26,761 bases of DNA from a virus. Positions 7,319 to 14,550 of this stretch are shown piece by piece. Position numbers and translations under genes: made by a program. How positions within the stretch are numbered: position 1 is the first letter of the stretch; each line of letters opens with the position of its first letter. The stretch covers positions 1-26,761 of IMG/VR virus record IMGVR_UViG_3300046804_004875. One strand, written 5' to 3'. The notes under the pieces are model-generated. The model ran no database searches, was not told the DNA's origin, and was given only the letters and a program-made list of their open reading frames with translations.

Positions 7319-7605
7319 TGGAAGACATCGTATATATTTTGAGTCCGGGTGAAGAAATTACAGATGGTGTTTATGCTTCTAAAGATTATGATGGAAACAA
7401 CGAAGTTGTTATTTTTGAAAATATAGATGATGTGGAAAGATATCGAATACAATTAGAAGCCATAGATTTCCCGACATCGGTGATTGAAATACCAAAGGAA
7501 GAAATTATTACATATTGTGAACTTTCTAATTTTCAATATGTAATAATTACTAAGGATGAATTGGTATTTCCCAGATATGAAACTTTAATTTCTTTGGATT
7601 TATAA
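7315..7605 (+). CDS. DUF3110-like protein between genes 47 and 46
   Basis: 96 aa. The central pattern VVIFENIDDVERYRIQLEA, then DFPTSVIEIPKEEI and TYCEL, resembles DUF3110, a small family known mainly from cyanobacteria and their phages; this supports a cyanobacterial host. The ATGATG start overlaps the gp47 stop, and gene 46 starts 1 base after its stop, so it is cotranslated with the two nuclease subunits. Its role is unknown. Its fixed place suggests, without proving it, an accessory or regulatory subunit of the gp46/47 complex. Confidence 0.8.
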   Translation: MMEDIVYILSPGEEITDGVYASKDYDGNNEVVIFENIDDVERYRIQLEAIDFPTSVIEIPKEEIITYCELSNFQYVIITKDELVFPRYETLISLDL

Positions 7606-7606
7606 T

Positions 7607-9328
7607 ATGATAATTTTTGAGAAAATTCTATATCGTAACTTTCTGTCTTCTGGTAATCGAGATACTGTTATTCATTTAAACACTGATAAAATGACTTGTA
7701 TAAGAGGCAAGAATGGCAGTGGTAAAAGTTCTGTATTGGATGCAATTACATTTTGTTTGTTTGGTAAACCTTTTAGACGCATAAACAAACCTCAACTAGT
7801 AAACAGTATCAATAAAAAAGATTTATTTACCGAAGTATATTTTACGATTGGTCAAAATAAATATGTGGTTCAACGTGGAATCAAACCAAACGTATTTGAA
7901 GTAATTATCAATGGAGAAAAACTTCAACAAGATGCAGCTGTAAAAGATACCCAAAAACATCTGGAACAAAATATTCTCAAGATGTCTTATAGGTCGTTTA
8001 CACAAATTGTAATTCTTGGCAGTGCAACATTCGTTCCGTTCATGCAACTTCCGCCAGTTGCCAGAAGAGAAGTAATTGAAAATCTGTTGGATATTCAATC
8101 CTTTTCTATCATGTTTGCCTTGGTTAAGGACCGTATTCGTGGGTTGAAAGAACAAGTAAAAGACCTTCAACGAGACGAAAAATTAACACGTGAAAGAATT
8201 CGTATTCAAGAGAGTTACATTAATGACCTGAAATCTCAATCTGTTGAAAAGATTGGAGAAATTAATAGTGAAATTGAAGAATTGAATAGTGTTCTGGCGA
8301 ACTATCAAATACAGGAAGAAGTTCTTTCATCGGAAATTAATTTGATTCATGAATCAAATGAAAAATTAACCAATACAAATCCATCACAGAAACTAAGAAA
8401 ACTACAGTCGTATGGCGGAAAAATTGAAAACAAAATTGAACGAATCGTAAAAGAAAATGAATTCTACGAATCAAACGATGTATGTCAATCCTGTCATCAG
8501 ACAATAGACCCGTTATTCAAAAAAGACAAAATCACAAAAAATAAAGACGAGATTTCTTCTTTGAATGATGGATTAAGTCAGTTAAAAGTCGAAACCGATA
8601 AGTTAATCGAAATTATTTCTAATATAGAAAAAAACACAAGTACAATTCATAACTTGATGAATTCCTTGACTTCTATTAAGACCAAGAGAGAATCAACCGA
8701 AAAACAAATAAAAAGATTTAAACTTGATGTACAGAAGTTAACTAATTCAGAAAATAATTTATCTCGGGAAGAAGGGAAACTAAGTATCTTATTAGAAGAT
8801 TTAGATATTCAATCTAACAAGTATCAAGAAGTATATGATTCATTGGAACAACATGAAATTGTATATAATCTTCTAAAAGATAATGGGGTTAAAACAATTA
8901 TCATTAAACAGTATCTTCCATTGATGAATAAACTTATCAGTAACTATCTAAGAGAATTTGATTTCCCGATTAATTTCACTTTGGATGAGGAGTTCAATGA
9001 AACCGTAGAGTCTCCGATTCATAGAGACTTTTCGTATCTATCTTTTTCAGAAGGTGAAAAACAAAGAATTAATCTATCAATTCTACTAATGATGAGAGAA
9101 ATTGCTAAACTTAAACAATCGGTAAATACTAATATTCTTTTCTTTGATGAGGTATTTGATAGTAGTTTGGATTCTTCGGGAACAGAAGAACTCATGAGAG
9201 TTCTAAAATATCTGGTAAGTGACTTAAATGTATTTGTTGTATCACATAAACTGTCTGATAGTTTGGCAGAGAAATTTGATAACGTATTGACATTTGAGAA
9301 AATCAAGGGATTTTCAGTTATGTCTTAG
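7607..9328 (+). CDS. 46: Recombination endonuclease subunit gp46 (SbcC/Rad50 ATPase)
   Basis: 573 aa, T4 gp46 is 560. It is the ATPase partner of gp47 and bridges and opens DNA ends. Seen in order: an SMC-type N-terminal strand, Walker A GKNGSGKSS (about residues 34-42), two coiled-coil arms (about 180-280 and 300-410), the zinc hook CQSCH (C293, C296) between them, the ABC signature SFSEGEKQRINLS (about 478-490) and Walker B NILFFDEVFDSS (about 508-519), followed by the SHKL switch His. All key residues are present. It ends the 47-46 operon and is closed by a terminator. Confidence 0.96.
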   Translation: MIIFEKILYRNFLSSGNRDTVIHLNTDKMTCIRGKNGSGKSSVLDAITFCLFGKPFRRINKPQLVNSINKKDLFTEVYFTIGQNKYVVQRGIKPNVFEVIINGEKLQQDAAVKDTQKHLEQNILKMSYRSFTQIVILGSATFVPFMQLPPVARREVIENLLDIQSFSIMFALVKDRIRGLKEQVKDLQRDEKLTRERIRIQESYINDLKSQSVEKIGEINSEIEELNSVLANYQIQEEVLSSEINLIHESNEKLTNTNPSQKLRKLQSYGGKIENKIERIVKENEFYESNDVCQSCHQTIDPLFKKDKITKNKDEISSLNDGLSQLKVETDKLIEIISNIEKNTSTIHNLMNSLTSIKTKRESTEKQIKRFKLDVQKLTNSENNLSREEGKLSILLEDLDIQSNKYQEVYDSLEQHEIVYNLLKDNGVKTIIIKQYLPLMNKLISNYLREFDFPINFTLDEEFNETVESPIHRDFSYLSFSEGEKQRINLSILLMMREIAKLKQSVNTNILFFDEVFDSSLDSSGTEELMRVLKYLVSDLNVFVVSHKLSDSLAEKFDNVLTFEKIKGFSVMS

Positions 9329-9331
9329 TAT

Positions 9332-9357
9332 AAAGAGGAGGAAAACTCCTCTTTTTT
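9332..9357 (+). terminator. Terminator after gene 46
   Basis: Stem AAAGAGGAG / CTCCTCTTT, loop GAAAA, followed by a T-run. The late promoter of gene 5 begins 3 bases later. Confidence 0.85.
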
Positions 9358-9360
9358 ATT

Positions 9361-9368
9361 AATAAATA
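9361..9368 (+). promoter_or_regulatory. Late promoter AATAAATA for the spike operon
   Basis: NATAAATA element ending 28 bases before the gene 5 ATG, directly after the gene 46 terminator. Confidence 0.75.
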
Positions 9369-9396
9369 AAAACGAAATGGAGTAGTATAAGTCGGT

Positions 9397-11613
9397 ATGG
9401 ACTTTCTTAGTAGTTTTAATCGAACGGATTTTTTTGGAAAAGACCCAGTTTCAATCTTTCTTGGTCAAGTTGAAGATGTCAACGACCCTAAGATGTCTGG
9501 TAGAGTAAAGGTTAGAGTAGTTGGTATTCATCCGAAAGATAAAACGGGTGAAGATTCACTTAAGACAAAGGATTTGCCTTGGGCACATGTAGTAATGCCA
9601 ACAACTCATGCTCAACAGGCTAGAGTTGGGGGTAAGCACGGATTGTTGCCTGGTTCCTGGGTCATTGGATTCCATATGGATGGCCAAGAATTTCAGATGC
9701 CTTTTGTTATTGGTAGTTTTAACTTTACTGCGAAATCTGTTGATTCAAACAATCGAAAATCTCCCGTTGGCCAGGACGGAACACTATCTGATGCCGACCC
9801 TACATTTACTAAATTAATTGCAGGTTCGTCTCAATTTCCAAATTCAGGTAGAAACACAACCAAAGAACCAGGCGGTATATTGTTTGGTGACCCAAGTGAC
9901 CCAGCTGGCGATACAGTTTTAAGTGAAGCTGATGCTACTAAATGTGGTGGGGAAAAAGTACTGATTTCTGTTGCTGATGTTAATAGACAAGATAAGTACA
10001 CAAAGGCAGGAAATCCCTCTGGTCAAGTTAAAAAAGTAACAAAGGCCGATGGTGCTTGTGGTTCCACTAAAAATGCAAAAGAAGACGTAAAAAAAGAGAT
10101 GGAAGAACAGCTTCCATCTGCTACAGATAGATTTTTATATGGTGATGTGGTATGGAATAACATCACCGGTAATTTCATTAATTTGAATGGAATTATTAAT
10201 AATCTTGCTTGTACCCTTGCTTCTTACTTTATTCAGGCAATAATGTCAAAAAAGGCAGAGGAAGAAGAGAAAAACCGAGAAGATAGAAAAAAAGGCAATA
10301 AAGAAGCAAATGATAGAGATGGTAAGTTAGTAGAAGAAACTGATGATTCACAACAAGCAAAAGATGATGTATTTCACGCACTTCTTGCTACCACTTTAAT
10401 TGACATTTTATGTTCTCTATTACAACAGTTATTAAGAGATATTGATAAGAATGCTGGTCCTAAAGGAATTGTCAACCCAGGGGCAGACTGTATTGCTGAA
10501 CAAATTACCAATAACGTTGAATCGATTGTAGATAAGGCAATAAAAGAAGCTAAAACTAGTGCTTCCAATTTTGACATTTCTTCTATTATATCTCTTGCTA
10601 GTAGTTTATTAGGTTTTATTAAATTTACTGAAGAAGAAAAATATACAACAAAGGAACCTCATAACAAAGCGGGTAAACAATCACAAGATAAAAAGAATAA
10701 AGAGGATAGATGTAATAAGGAGAGAGTATATAATACTGAACTAGGTTCTCTCCCTTCGATAGGATTTAACTTTGGTTCGTTTGGCGGCGGAACTGGATTT
10801 TCTTCTAATTTTGGTGGAACACGTAATGCATCCACTGGAGAAGTAAATACGGTACCGTGTAGAGACTCCGAAACTCCAGATGAAGAAAACGGTTCCGGGG
10901 CTGAAATTCTACCGGTTCCACTTCCAGCTGACATTCAAGGACCGTGTGCTCGGAATTTTGAATTGGGTGTTCCAAATACTTTAGTTATTTTAAATCCAGG
11001 CAGAGGATATTTTTACTATGATGAAATACAAAATAAAGTAAATTTCCCAATCATTTATATAAGAAATTATCGGGGAACACCAATTCCAGTTGTGGATAGA
11101 ACTACTGGTGAAATTGTTCTAGTAGTTACCTCTTGTTCTTCATTTGACCCCGATGACCCATCTTCTCCTGTTACTGTTATTCCAGCTTCACCTATAGAGA
11201 ATGAAGGTATCTTTAGTGATGACCCAAATTTCAATGTAAGATTAAACGGATTCTTCATTCAAAATACAGGATTCAATTACTGTGAGCCAGTTATTGATAT
11301 CATCGATAGAGATACTGGTGCTGTAAATGGAAAAGCCAGAATTGAGGTAGTCGAAGGAAGAGTAGTTAATATTGAAGTTATTGAAAAGGGAGATAATTTC
11401 AAGAGAATTCCTGAAATTATCATTACAGATAATGGTTCGAAGTGTAATGGTTTGATAGGAAGTGGTGCAGTAGTTTATCCTATAATGGAACTAGTACCAA
11501 GAGACGATGAACGTATTCTAACTCTGGAACGAGATGTAATATTCAGGCTTTCTCCAACGTTAGAAAATGGAATTTTTGACAAAGATGGCAATAAAGTGGG
11601 AGAATTACAGTAA
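9397..11613 (+). CDS. 5: Baseplate hub protein gp5, OB domain, lacking lysozyme
   Basis: 738 aa. The N-terminal OB domain (about residues 17-110) carries VEDVNDPKMSGRVKVRVVG, then DLPWAHVVMP and LPGSWVIGFHMDGQ, as in T4 gp5 and VgrG-type spikes; it sits on the gp27 trimer. No GH24 lysozyme follows, unlike T4 gp5. Instead residues about 235-450 are Lys/Glu-rich and helical, about 460-500 are Gly/Asn-rich, and about 515-725 are beta-rich with GRGYFYYDE- and NTGFNYCEP-type turns reminiscent of beta-repeat tail proteins. The beta-helix needle is also missing from this chain and is encoded next, through a one-base overlap (TAATG). The muralytic function seems to have moved to the 1191-aa protein downstream. 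Confidence 0.88.
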   Translation: MDFLSSFNRTDFFGKDPVSIFLGQVEDVNDPKMSGRVKVRVVGIHPKDKTGEDSLKTKDLPWAHVVMPTTHAQQARVGGKHGLLPGSWVIGFHMDGQEFQMPFVIGSFNFTAKSVDSNNRKSPVGQDGTLSDADPTFTKLIAGSSQFPNSGRNTTKEPGGILFGDPSDPAGDTVLSEADATKCGGEKVLISVADVNRQDKYTKAGNPSGQVKKVTKADGACGSTKNAKEDVKKEMEEQLPSATDRFLYGDVVWNNITGNFINLNGIINNLACTLASYFIQAIMSKKAEEEEKNREDRKKGNKEANDRDGKLVEETDDSQQAKDDVFHALLATTLIDILCSLLQQLLRDIDKNAGPKGIVNPGADCIAEQITNNVESIVDKAIKEAKTSASNFDISSIISLASSLLGFIKFTEEEKYTTKEPHNKAGKQSQDKKNKEDRCNKERVYNTELGSLPSIGFNFGSFGGGTGFSSNFGGTRNASTGEVNTVPCRDSETPDEENGSGAEILPVPLPADIQGPCARNFELGVPNTLVILNPGRGYFYYDEIQNKVNFPIIYIRNYRGTPIPVVDRTTGEIVLVVTSCSSFDPDDPSSPVTVIPASPIENEGIFSDDPNFNVRLNGFFIQNTGFNYCEPVIDIIDRDTGAVNGKARIEVVEGRVVNIEVIEKGDNFKRIPEIIITDNGSKCNGLIGSGAVVYPIMELVPRDDERILTLERDVIFRLSPTLENGIFDKDGNKVGELQ

Positions 11614-12584
11614 TGGCTGGTTCTAAGATTAAAAAAGATAAAGTTGAATATCAATATTCATTTCCGTGGGTTTTTCCCGATGGGTCTCAGTTTTCAGTAT
11701 ATTCGACCCCAAAAAATGAGACACTTGTGATTCAACATTCCAGTGGTTCTCACATTGAGTTTAAGTCAGACGGAAGTGTATTTCTTCATTCAATGAAAGA
11801 TTTTCATGTTCATCAGAGTGCTGCAGGTACACTAAGTTCAAATGAAAAACGTTCTGATAGTTCAACTTCTAGAACAGAGGTTGACCAAACAATTGAGATT
11901 AAGGGGCGGCTCAGAATTAAGTGTGATGAGTTTGATTTGGAAATAGCTAAAACCGGTAGAATATATTCGGGGACGGATTTATTTGTACAATCAAATAATT
12001 TAATTGCTAAATCAACAGAAGCAATTACTCTTGAACCAAGAAAGACACTACATATTGATACAAAAGAAGTTCGTCAGAGATATGTCTCCCAAGTAACAGA
12101 AAATGCCACCAAAGAAGATGGTGGTGGCCCCGGTGGTGCTAGAAATACAATGAATGTTTCTGGTAATTTTACTATTCGAAATGATGACCCCAACGGTTCA
12201 ATTTCTTTATATTCCAAGGGATATATTAATATCGTTTCTGGGATGGAACGAGTTGATATTATTGGAGATTACACCGATACTCCGAGTCAACAAGCTAAGG
12301 CAACTTTTACTACTATTGTTAAGAACCCAACTCAGGGGGGAAAAGGTCAAATTGGTAATGGTGATTTATACGAAGAGGTTGCTAATAAAGTAACTATTAA
12401 ACACACCCAGGAGGGTGGAGATTATATACATGAAGTTACTACTGGCAATATGACTGAGAAAGTTTTACAAAAAGACTTTAAACAGGAAGTGGCAGGTAAT
12501 AGAACCAGACAAGTATCCAAAGATGAAACCATTAATGTTGGTGGTATTCAACGGGTAAACGCTAAGAAGATTTTCTTGAATTAG
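11613..12584 (+). CDS. Spike beta-helix protein, equivalent to the C-terminal part of T4 gp5
   Basis: 323 aa. Two parts are visible: an N-terminal beta domain with HSSGSHIEFKSDGSVFLHS (about residues 42-60), typical of spike proteins just above the needle, and a C-terminal region with short strands ending in turns such as VTTGNMTEKV, VAGNRTRQV and VGGIQRV, resembling the V-x-G repeats of the gp5 triple-stranded beta-helix. It overlaps the gp5 stop by one base and lies upstream of the PAAR tip gene, as expected for the membrane-piercing needle. It carries no catalytic motif. The identification rests on repeat pattern and context. Confidence 0.8.
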   Translation: MAGSKIKKDKVEYQYSFPWVFPDGSQFSVYSTPKNETLVIQHSSGSHIEFKSDGSVFLHSMKDFHVHQSAAGTLSSNEKRSDSSTSRTEVDQTIEIKGRLRIKCDEFDLEIAKTGRIYSGTDLFVQSNNLIAKSTEAITLEPRKTLHIDTKEVRQRYVSQVTENATKEDGGGPGGARNTMNVSGNFTIRNDDPNGSISLYSKGYINIVSGMERVDIIGDYTDTPSQQAKATFTTIVKNPTQGGKGQIGNGDLYEEVANKVTIKHTQEGGDYIHEVTTGNMTEKVLQKDFKQEVAGNRTRQVSKDETINVGGIQRVNAKKIFLN

Positions 12585-12594
12585 GATTTTTTAT

Positions 12595-13269
12595 ATGACT
12601 CAACCAACTATTAATTATTTTTTGGGGTTAGAAATTACTGGTGGTAGTGTTACTCATGGATTATTGGGTACCAGTTATTCATTTAATCCTACTTCCATAT
12701 ACACTCCTCTTAGTGGTTATACAGCGGTTCCTGTTTGGTATGTTTACAATTCTCTTACTCAAACATATACAAAAGTAACAGACCCAACATATACAGCCTC
12801 TATTACCAGTCGTTCTTTATCAAATGGCGATACATCGGTGACTTTGGGTACTAGTTCTTCTCTGTTAACATTGGGTGGAAATTATAGTAATTTAACATAT
12901 CCTAATAATGACATCAGAGGAATATTTCATAATGGTATTCGAACCGAATATGAAAACGGAGTTTGGGGGAATTCTGTAACTCTACAGAATATTTCCAACT
13001 TTGGTCAATTAGATGCTATTACTAAGTTTTTCCTTGAATCTGGTCCAAAGACAGTTAGTATTAATGTTTCTCTGAGTGGTAATCCTGGCACCGGACAACC
13101 AACAGAAACCGAAAATGTTGTAATTACACAATCCGTAAACAATCTATCATTGAGTTCTGAATCACTGAATACTTATGTTGGTCAGACTTATTTTGGAAGA
13201 AAAATATATCCAAACAATTCCGATGGTTCATTGAACTTGGAATATTTCGATGGAGTAAAATATGAGTAA
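12595..13269 (+). CDS. Beta-rich virion protein of unknown function in the spike operon
   Basis: 224 aa, rich in Thr, Ser, Asn, Gly and aromatic residues, poor in Lys and almost without helix-forming stretches. The composition is typical of secreted or virion beta-sandwich proteins. It has no signal peptide. Segments such as YTAVPVWYVYNSLTQTY and GIFHNGIRTEYENGVWG look like beta hairpins. It lies between the beta-helix spike and the PAAR tip and overlaps the PAAR gene by 8 bases, so it is likely made in step with them and may be a spike-associated or adhesive protein. I do not recognise the family. Confidence 0.75.
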   Translation: MTQPTINYFLGLEITGGSVTHGLLGTSYSFNPTSIYTPLSGYTAVPVWYVYNSLTQTYTKVTDPTYTASITSRSLSNGDTSVTLGTSSSLLTLGGNYSNLTYPNNDIRGIFHNGIRTEYENGVWGNSVTLQNISNFGQLDAITKFFLESGPKTVSINVSLSGNPGTGQPTETENVVITQSVNNLSLSSESLNTYVGQTYFGRKIYPNNSDGSLNLEYFDGVKYE

Positions 13270-13561
13270 ACCAGCAACACGATTGGCTGATTTAGACCAA
13301 TTTCACTGTAGTCAACCATCTCGGGGCGAATCTAGTGATAGTGTTTTTGTTGATGGTCGAGGTTGGTCTCGATTTGGTGATAAGAATATAGTCCACTTAA
13401 AACCAGCCGGAAATACTTGTGTTCCACATCAATCTCCAATAGTGGAGGGGTCGGAAACAGTTTTTATAAATGGAATTCCTGCTGGTCATTTGGGTAGTGA
13501 TGTTGGAGGGGAAGACTGTACTATTGTCATTCAAGGTTCGGAAACAGTTTTTGTCGGTTGA
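13262..13561 (+). CDS. PAAR-repeat spike tip protein
   Basis: 99 aa, equivalent to T4 gp5.4. PAAR proteins form the sharp cone on the beta-helix needle, held by one metal ion. Seen here are PATRLADLDQFHCS with His and Cys, GRGWSRFGDKNIVHL, the NTCVPHQSPI segment, and paired SETVFINGIPAGHLGSD and GSETVFVG turns. The His and Cys residues are suitable metal ligands. The TGA stop is the beginning of TGATAAATA, so the late promoter of gene 26 overlaps the end of this gene. Confidence 0.9.
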   Translation: MSKPATRLADLDQFHCSQPSRGESSDSVFVDGRGWSRFGDKNIVHLKPAGNTCVPHQSPIVEGSETVFINGIPAGHLGSDVGGEDCTIVIQGSETVFVG

Positions 13562-13567
13562 TAAATA
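13560..13567 (+). promoter_or_regulatory. Late promoter GATAAATA for gene 26
   Basis: NATAAATA element that includes the last two bases of the PAAR stop codon and ends 31 bases before the ATG of gene 26. Confidence 0.7.
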
Positions 13568-13598
13568 AATTTGATAAGTGAGTTGAGTAAATTAAAAA

Positions 13599-14303
13599 AT
13601 GGCTTTACCTCGTCCAAGTACACCATTATATAATGCAGTCATTCCTTCAACCAAACAGAAAATTAGATATAGACCGTTTACTGTTAAAGAAGAAAAAATT
13701 CTAATGTTAGCCGCAGAATCTCAAGATTCTGGTGAAGTAGCGAATGCGGTAGAAACGGTAATCAATAATTGTCTGGAGACTTCTATTGATGTACGTTCAC
13801 TCGCGACATTTGACATCGAATATCTTTTTCTACGTCTTAGAGCTAAGTCAGTTGGTGAGAAGATTTTTCTTAAAACTGTAGCTCCTGATGATGGTCAGAC
13901 AGAAATTGATATTGAAATTGACATCGACAAAATTGGAGTGGATGTTCCTAAAGAACATACTAATAAAGTTAAATTTAGTGATAACTTTATGGTTGTAATG
14001 AAATACCCAAACATTGAATTTTTCAGTGAAGGAATTGACCTTTCAAGTCTTGATGCTAGTTCAAAGGTATTGGCTAGATGTATTTCTCAAATTGTAGATG
14101 GTGAAGAAGTATATCAGGCCGCGGACCAAACACAAGAAGAAATTGTTGAATGGATTGAGTCTCTTACTTCTTCACAGTATGGTGAACTTGAAAAATTCAT
14201 CAATACTATGCCTAGACTCAAACATGTAGTTAAAACCAAGAATCCAGTGACTGGAAAAACAATCGAGATTCCATTGGAAGGATTGGCAGATTTTTTCCAA
14301 TAG
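13599..14303 (+). CDS. 26: Baseplate hub subunit gp26 (T4_baseplate family)
   Basis: 234 aa, T4 gp26 is 208. It belongs to the hub assembly pathway. Family features are PFTVKEEKILMLAAES (about residues 27-42), NAVETVINNCLETSIDV and TFDIEYLFLRLRAKSVGEK (about 68-87), followed by acidic strands and a C-terminal helix-rich domain with EEIVEWIESL. The last codons are GAT TTT TTC CAA TAG. T TTT TTC is a canonical -1 slippery site, and a 16-bp hairpin follows it, so a share of ribosomes probably shifts into the -1 frame and makes a 294-aa fusion with the next feature. Expression comes from its own late promoter. Confidence 0.9.
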   Translation: MALPRPSTPLYNAVIPSTKQKIRYRPFTVKEEKILMLAAESQDSGEVANAVETVINNCLETSIDVRSLATFDIEYLFLRLRAKSVGEKIFLKTVAPDDGQTEIDIEIDIDKIGVDVPKEHTNKVKFSDNFMVVMKYPNIEFFSEGIDLSSLDASSKVLARCISQIVDGEEVYQAADQTQEEIVEWIESLTSSQYGELEKFINTMPRLKHVVKTKNPVTGKTIEIPLEGLADFFQ

Positions 14304-14341
14304 CTCTCAAATATGTGTCGATTGATACGTATTACGAGAGC
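14291..14341 (+). promoter_or_regulatory. Programmed -1 frameshift signal at the end of gene 26
   Basis: T TTT TTC (14291-14297) stands in the correct phase for the X XXY YYZ rule two codons before the TAG. After a 5-base spacer comes a stem-loop at 14303-14341: outer stem GCTCTC / GAGAGC (6 bp), a small internal loop, then an inner stem with ATATGTGTC / GATACGTAT and one more A-T pair (10 bp, two of them G-T), loop GATT. Spacer and stem are within the range for bacterial and phage -1 frameshifting. That the signal works is inferred. Confidence 0.75.
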
Positions 14342-14482
14342 ATGTTCAGTTTAATTCATACTCATGGTTGGGATATGAATTATATTGATACTTTAATTCC
14401 TTGGGAAAGAGATATACTATTGACATATTTGTCAAATTTGATAGAAGTTCAAGAACTTCAACGTAAGAATAGACCAAGATAA
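14297..14482 (+). CDS. -1 frame extension of gp26, tail assembly chaperone-like
   Basis: 61 codons open in the -1 frame relative to gene 26, from the slippery site to TAA at 14480-14482. The product reads PIALKYVSIDTYYESM, then LIHTHGWDMNYIDTL, then PWERDILLTYLSNLIEV and ends QELQRKNRPR. The PWER-(x)n-L pattern resembles the short second domains of tail assembly chaperones, which in phages such as lambda and P2 are added by -1 frameshifting. Possible independent starts (GTG 14315, ATG 14342) have no properly spaced ribosome binding site and would begin inside the hairpin. Its place between 26 and the large tail genes is that of T4 gene 51, but I cannot show homology, so no symbol is given. 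Confidence 0.7.
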   Translation, partial: PIALKYVSIDTYYESMFSLIHTHGWDMNYIDTLIPWERDILLTYLSNLIEVQELQRKNRPR

Positions 14483-14512
14483 AAAGGAGAGGAAATATAT
14501 TTCCTCTCCTTT
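14483..14512. terminator. Palindromic terminator after gene 26 and its extension
   Basis: Perfect 15+15 inverted repeat, AAAGGAGAGGAAATA followed by its reverse complement, beginning one base after the stop codon. Confidence 0.9.
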
Positions 14513-14515
14513 ATT

Positions 14516-14523
14516 CATAAATA
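14516..14523 (+). promoter_or_regulatory. Late promoter CATAAATA for the large tail-protein operon
   Basis: NATAAATA element right after a terminator, ending 27 bases before the ATG at 14551. Confidence 0.75.
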
Positions 14524-14550
14524 AATTGGAAAATACTACGGATAGTAGAT

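Noticed and set aside
10659-10934. Minus-strand frame of 91 aa opposite gp5
   Set aside because: No initiation signals, and the gp5 frame is continuous on the other strand.
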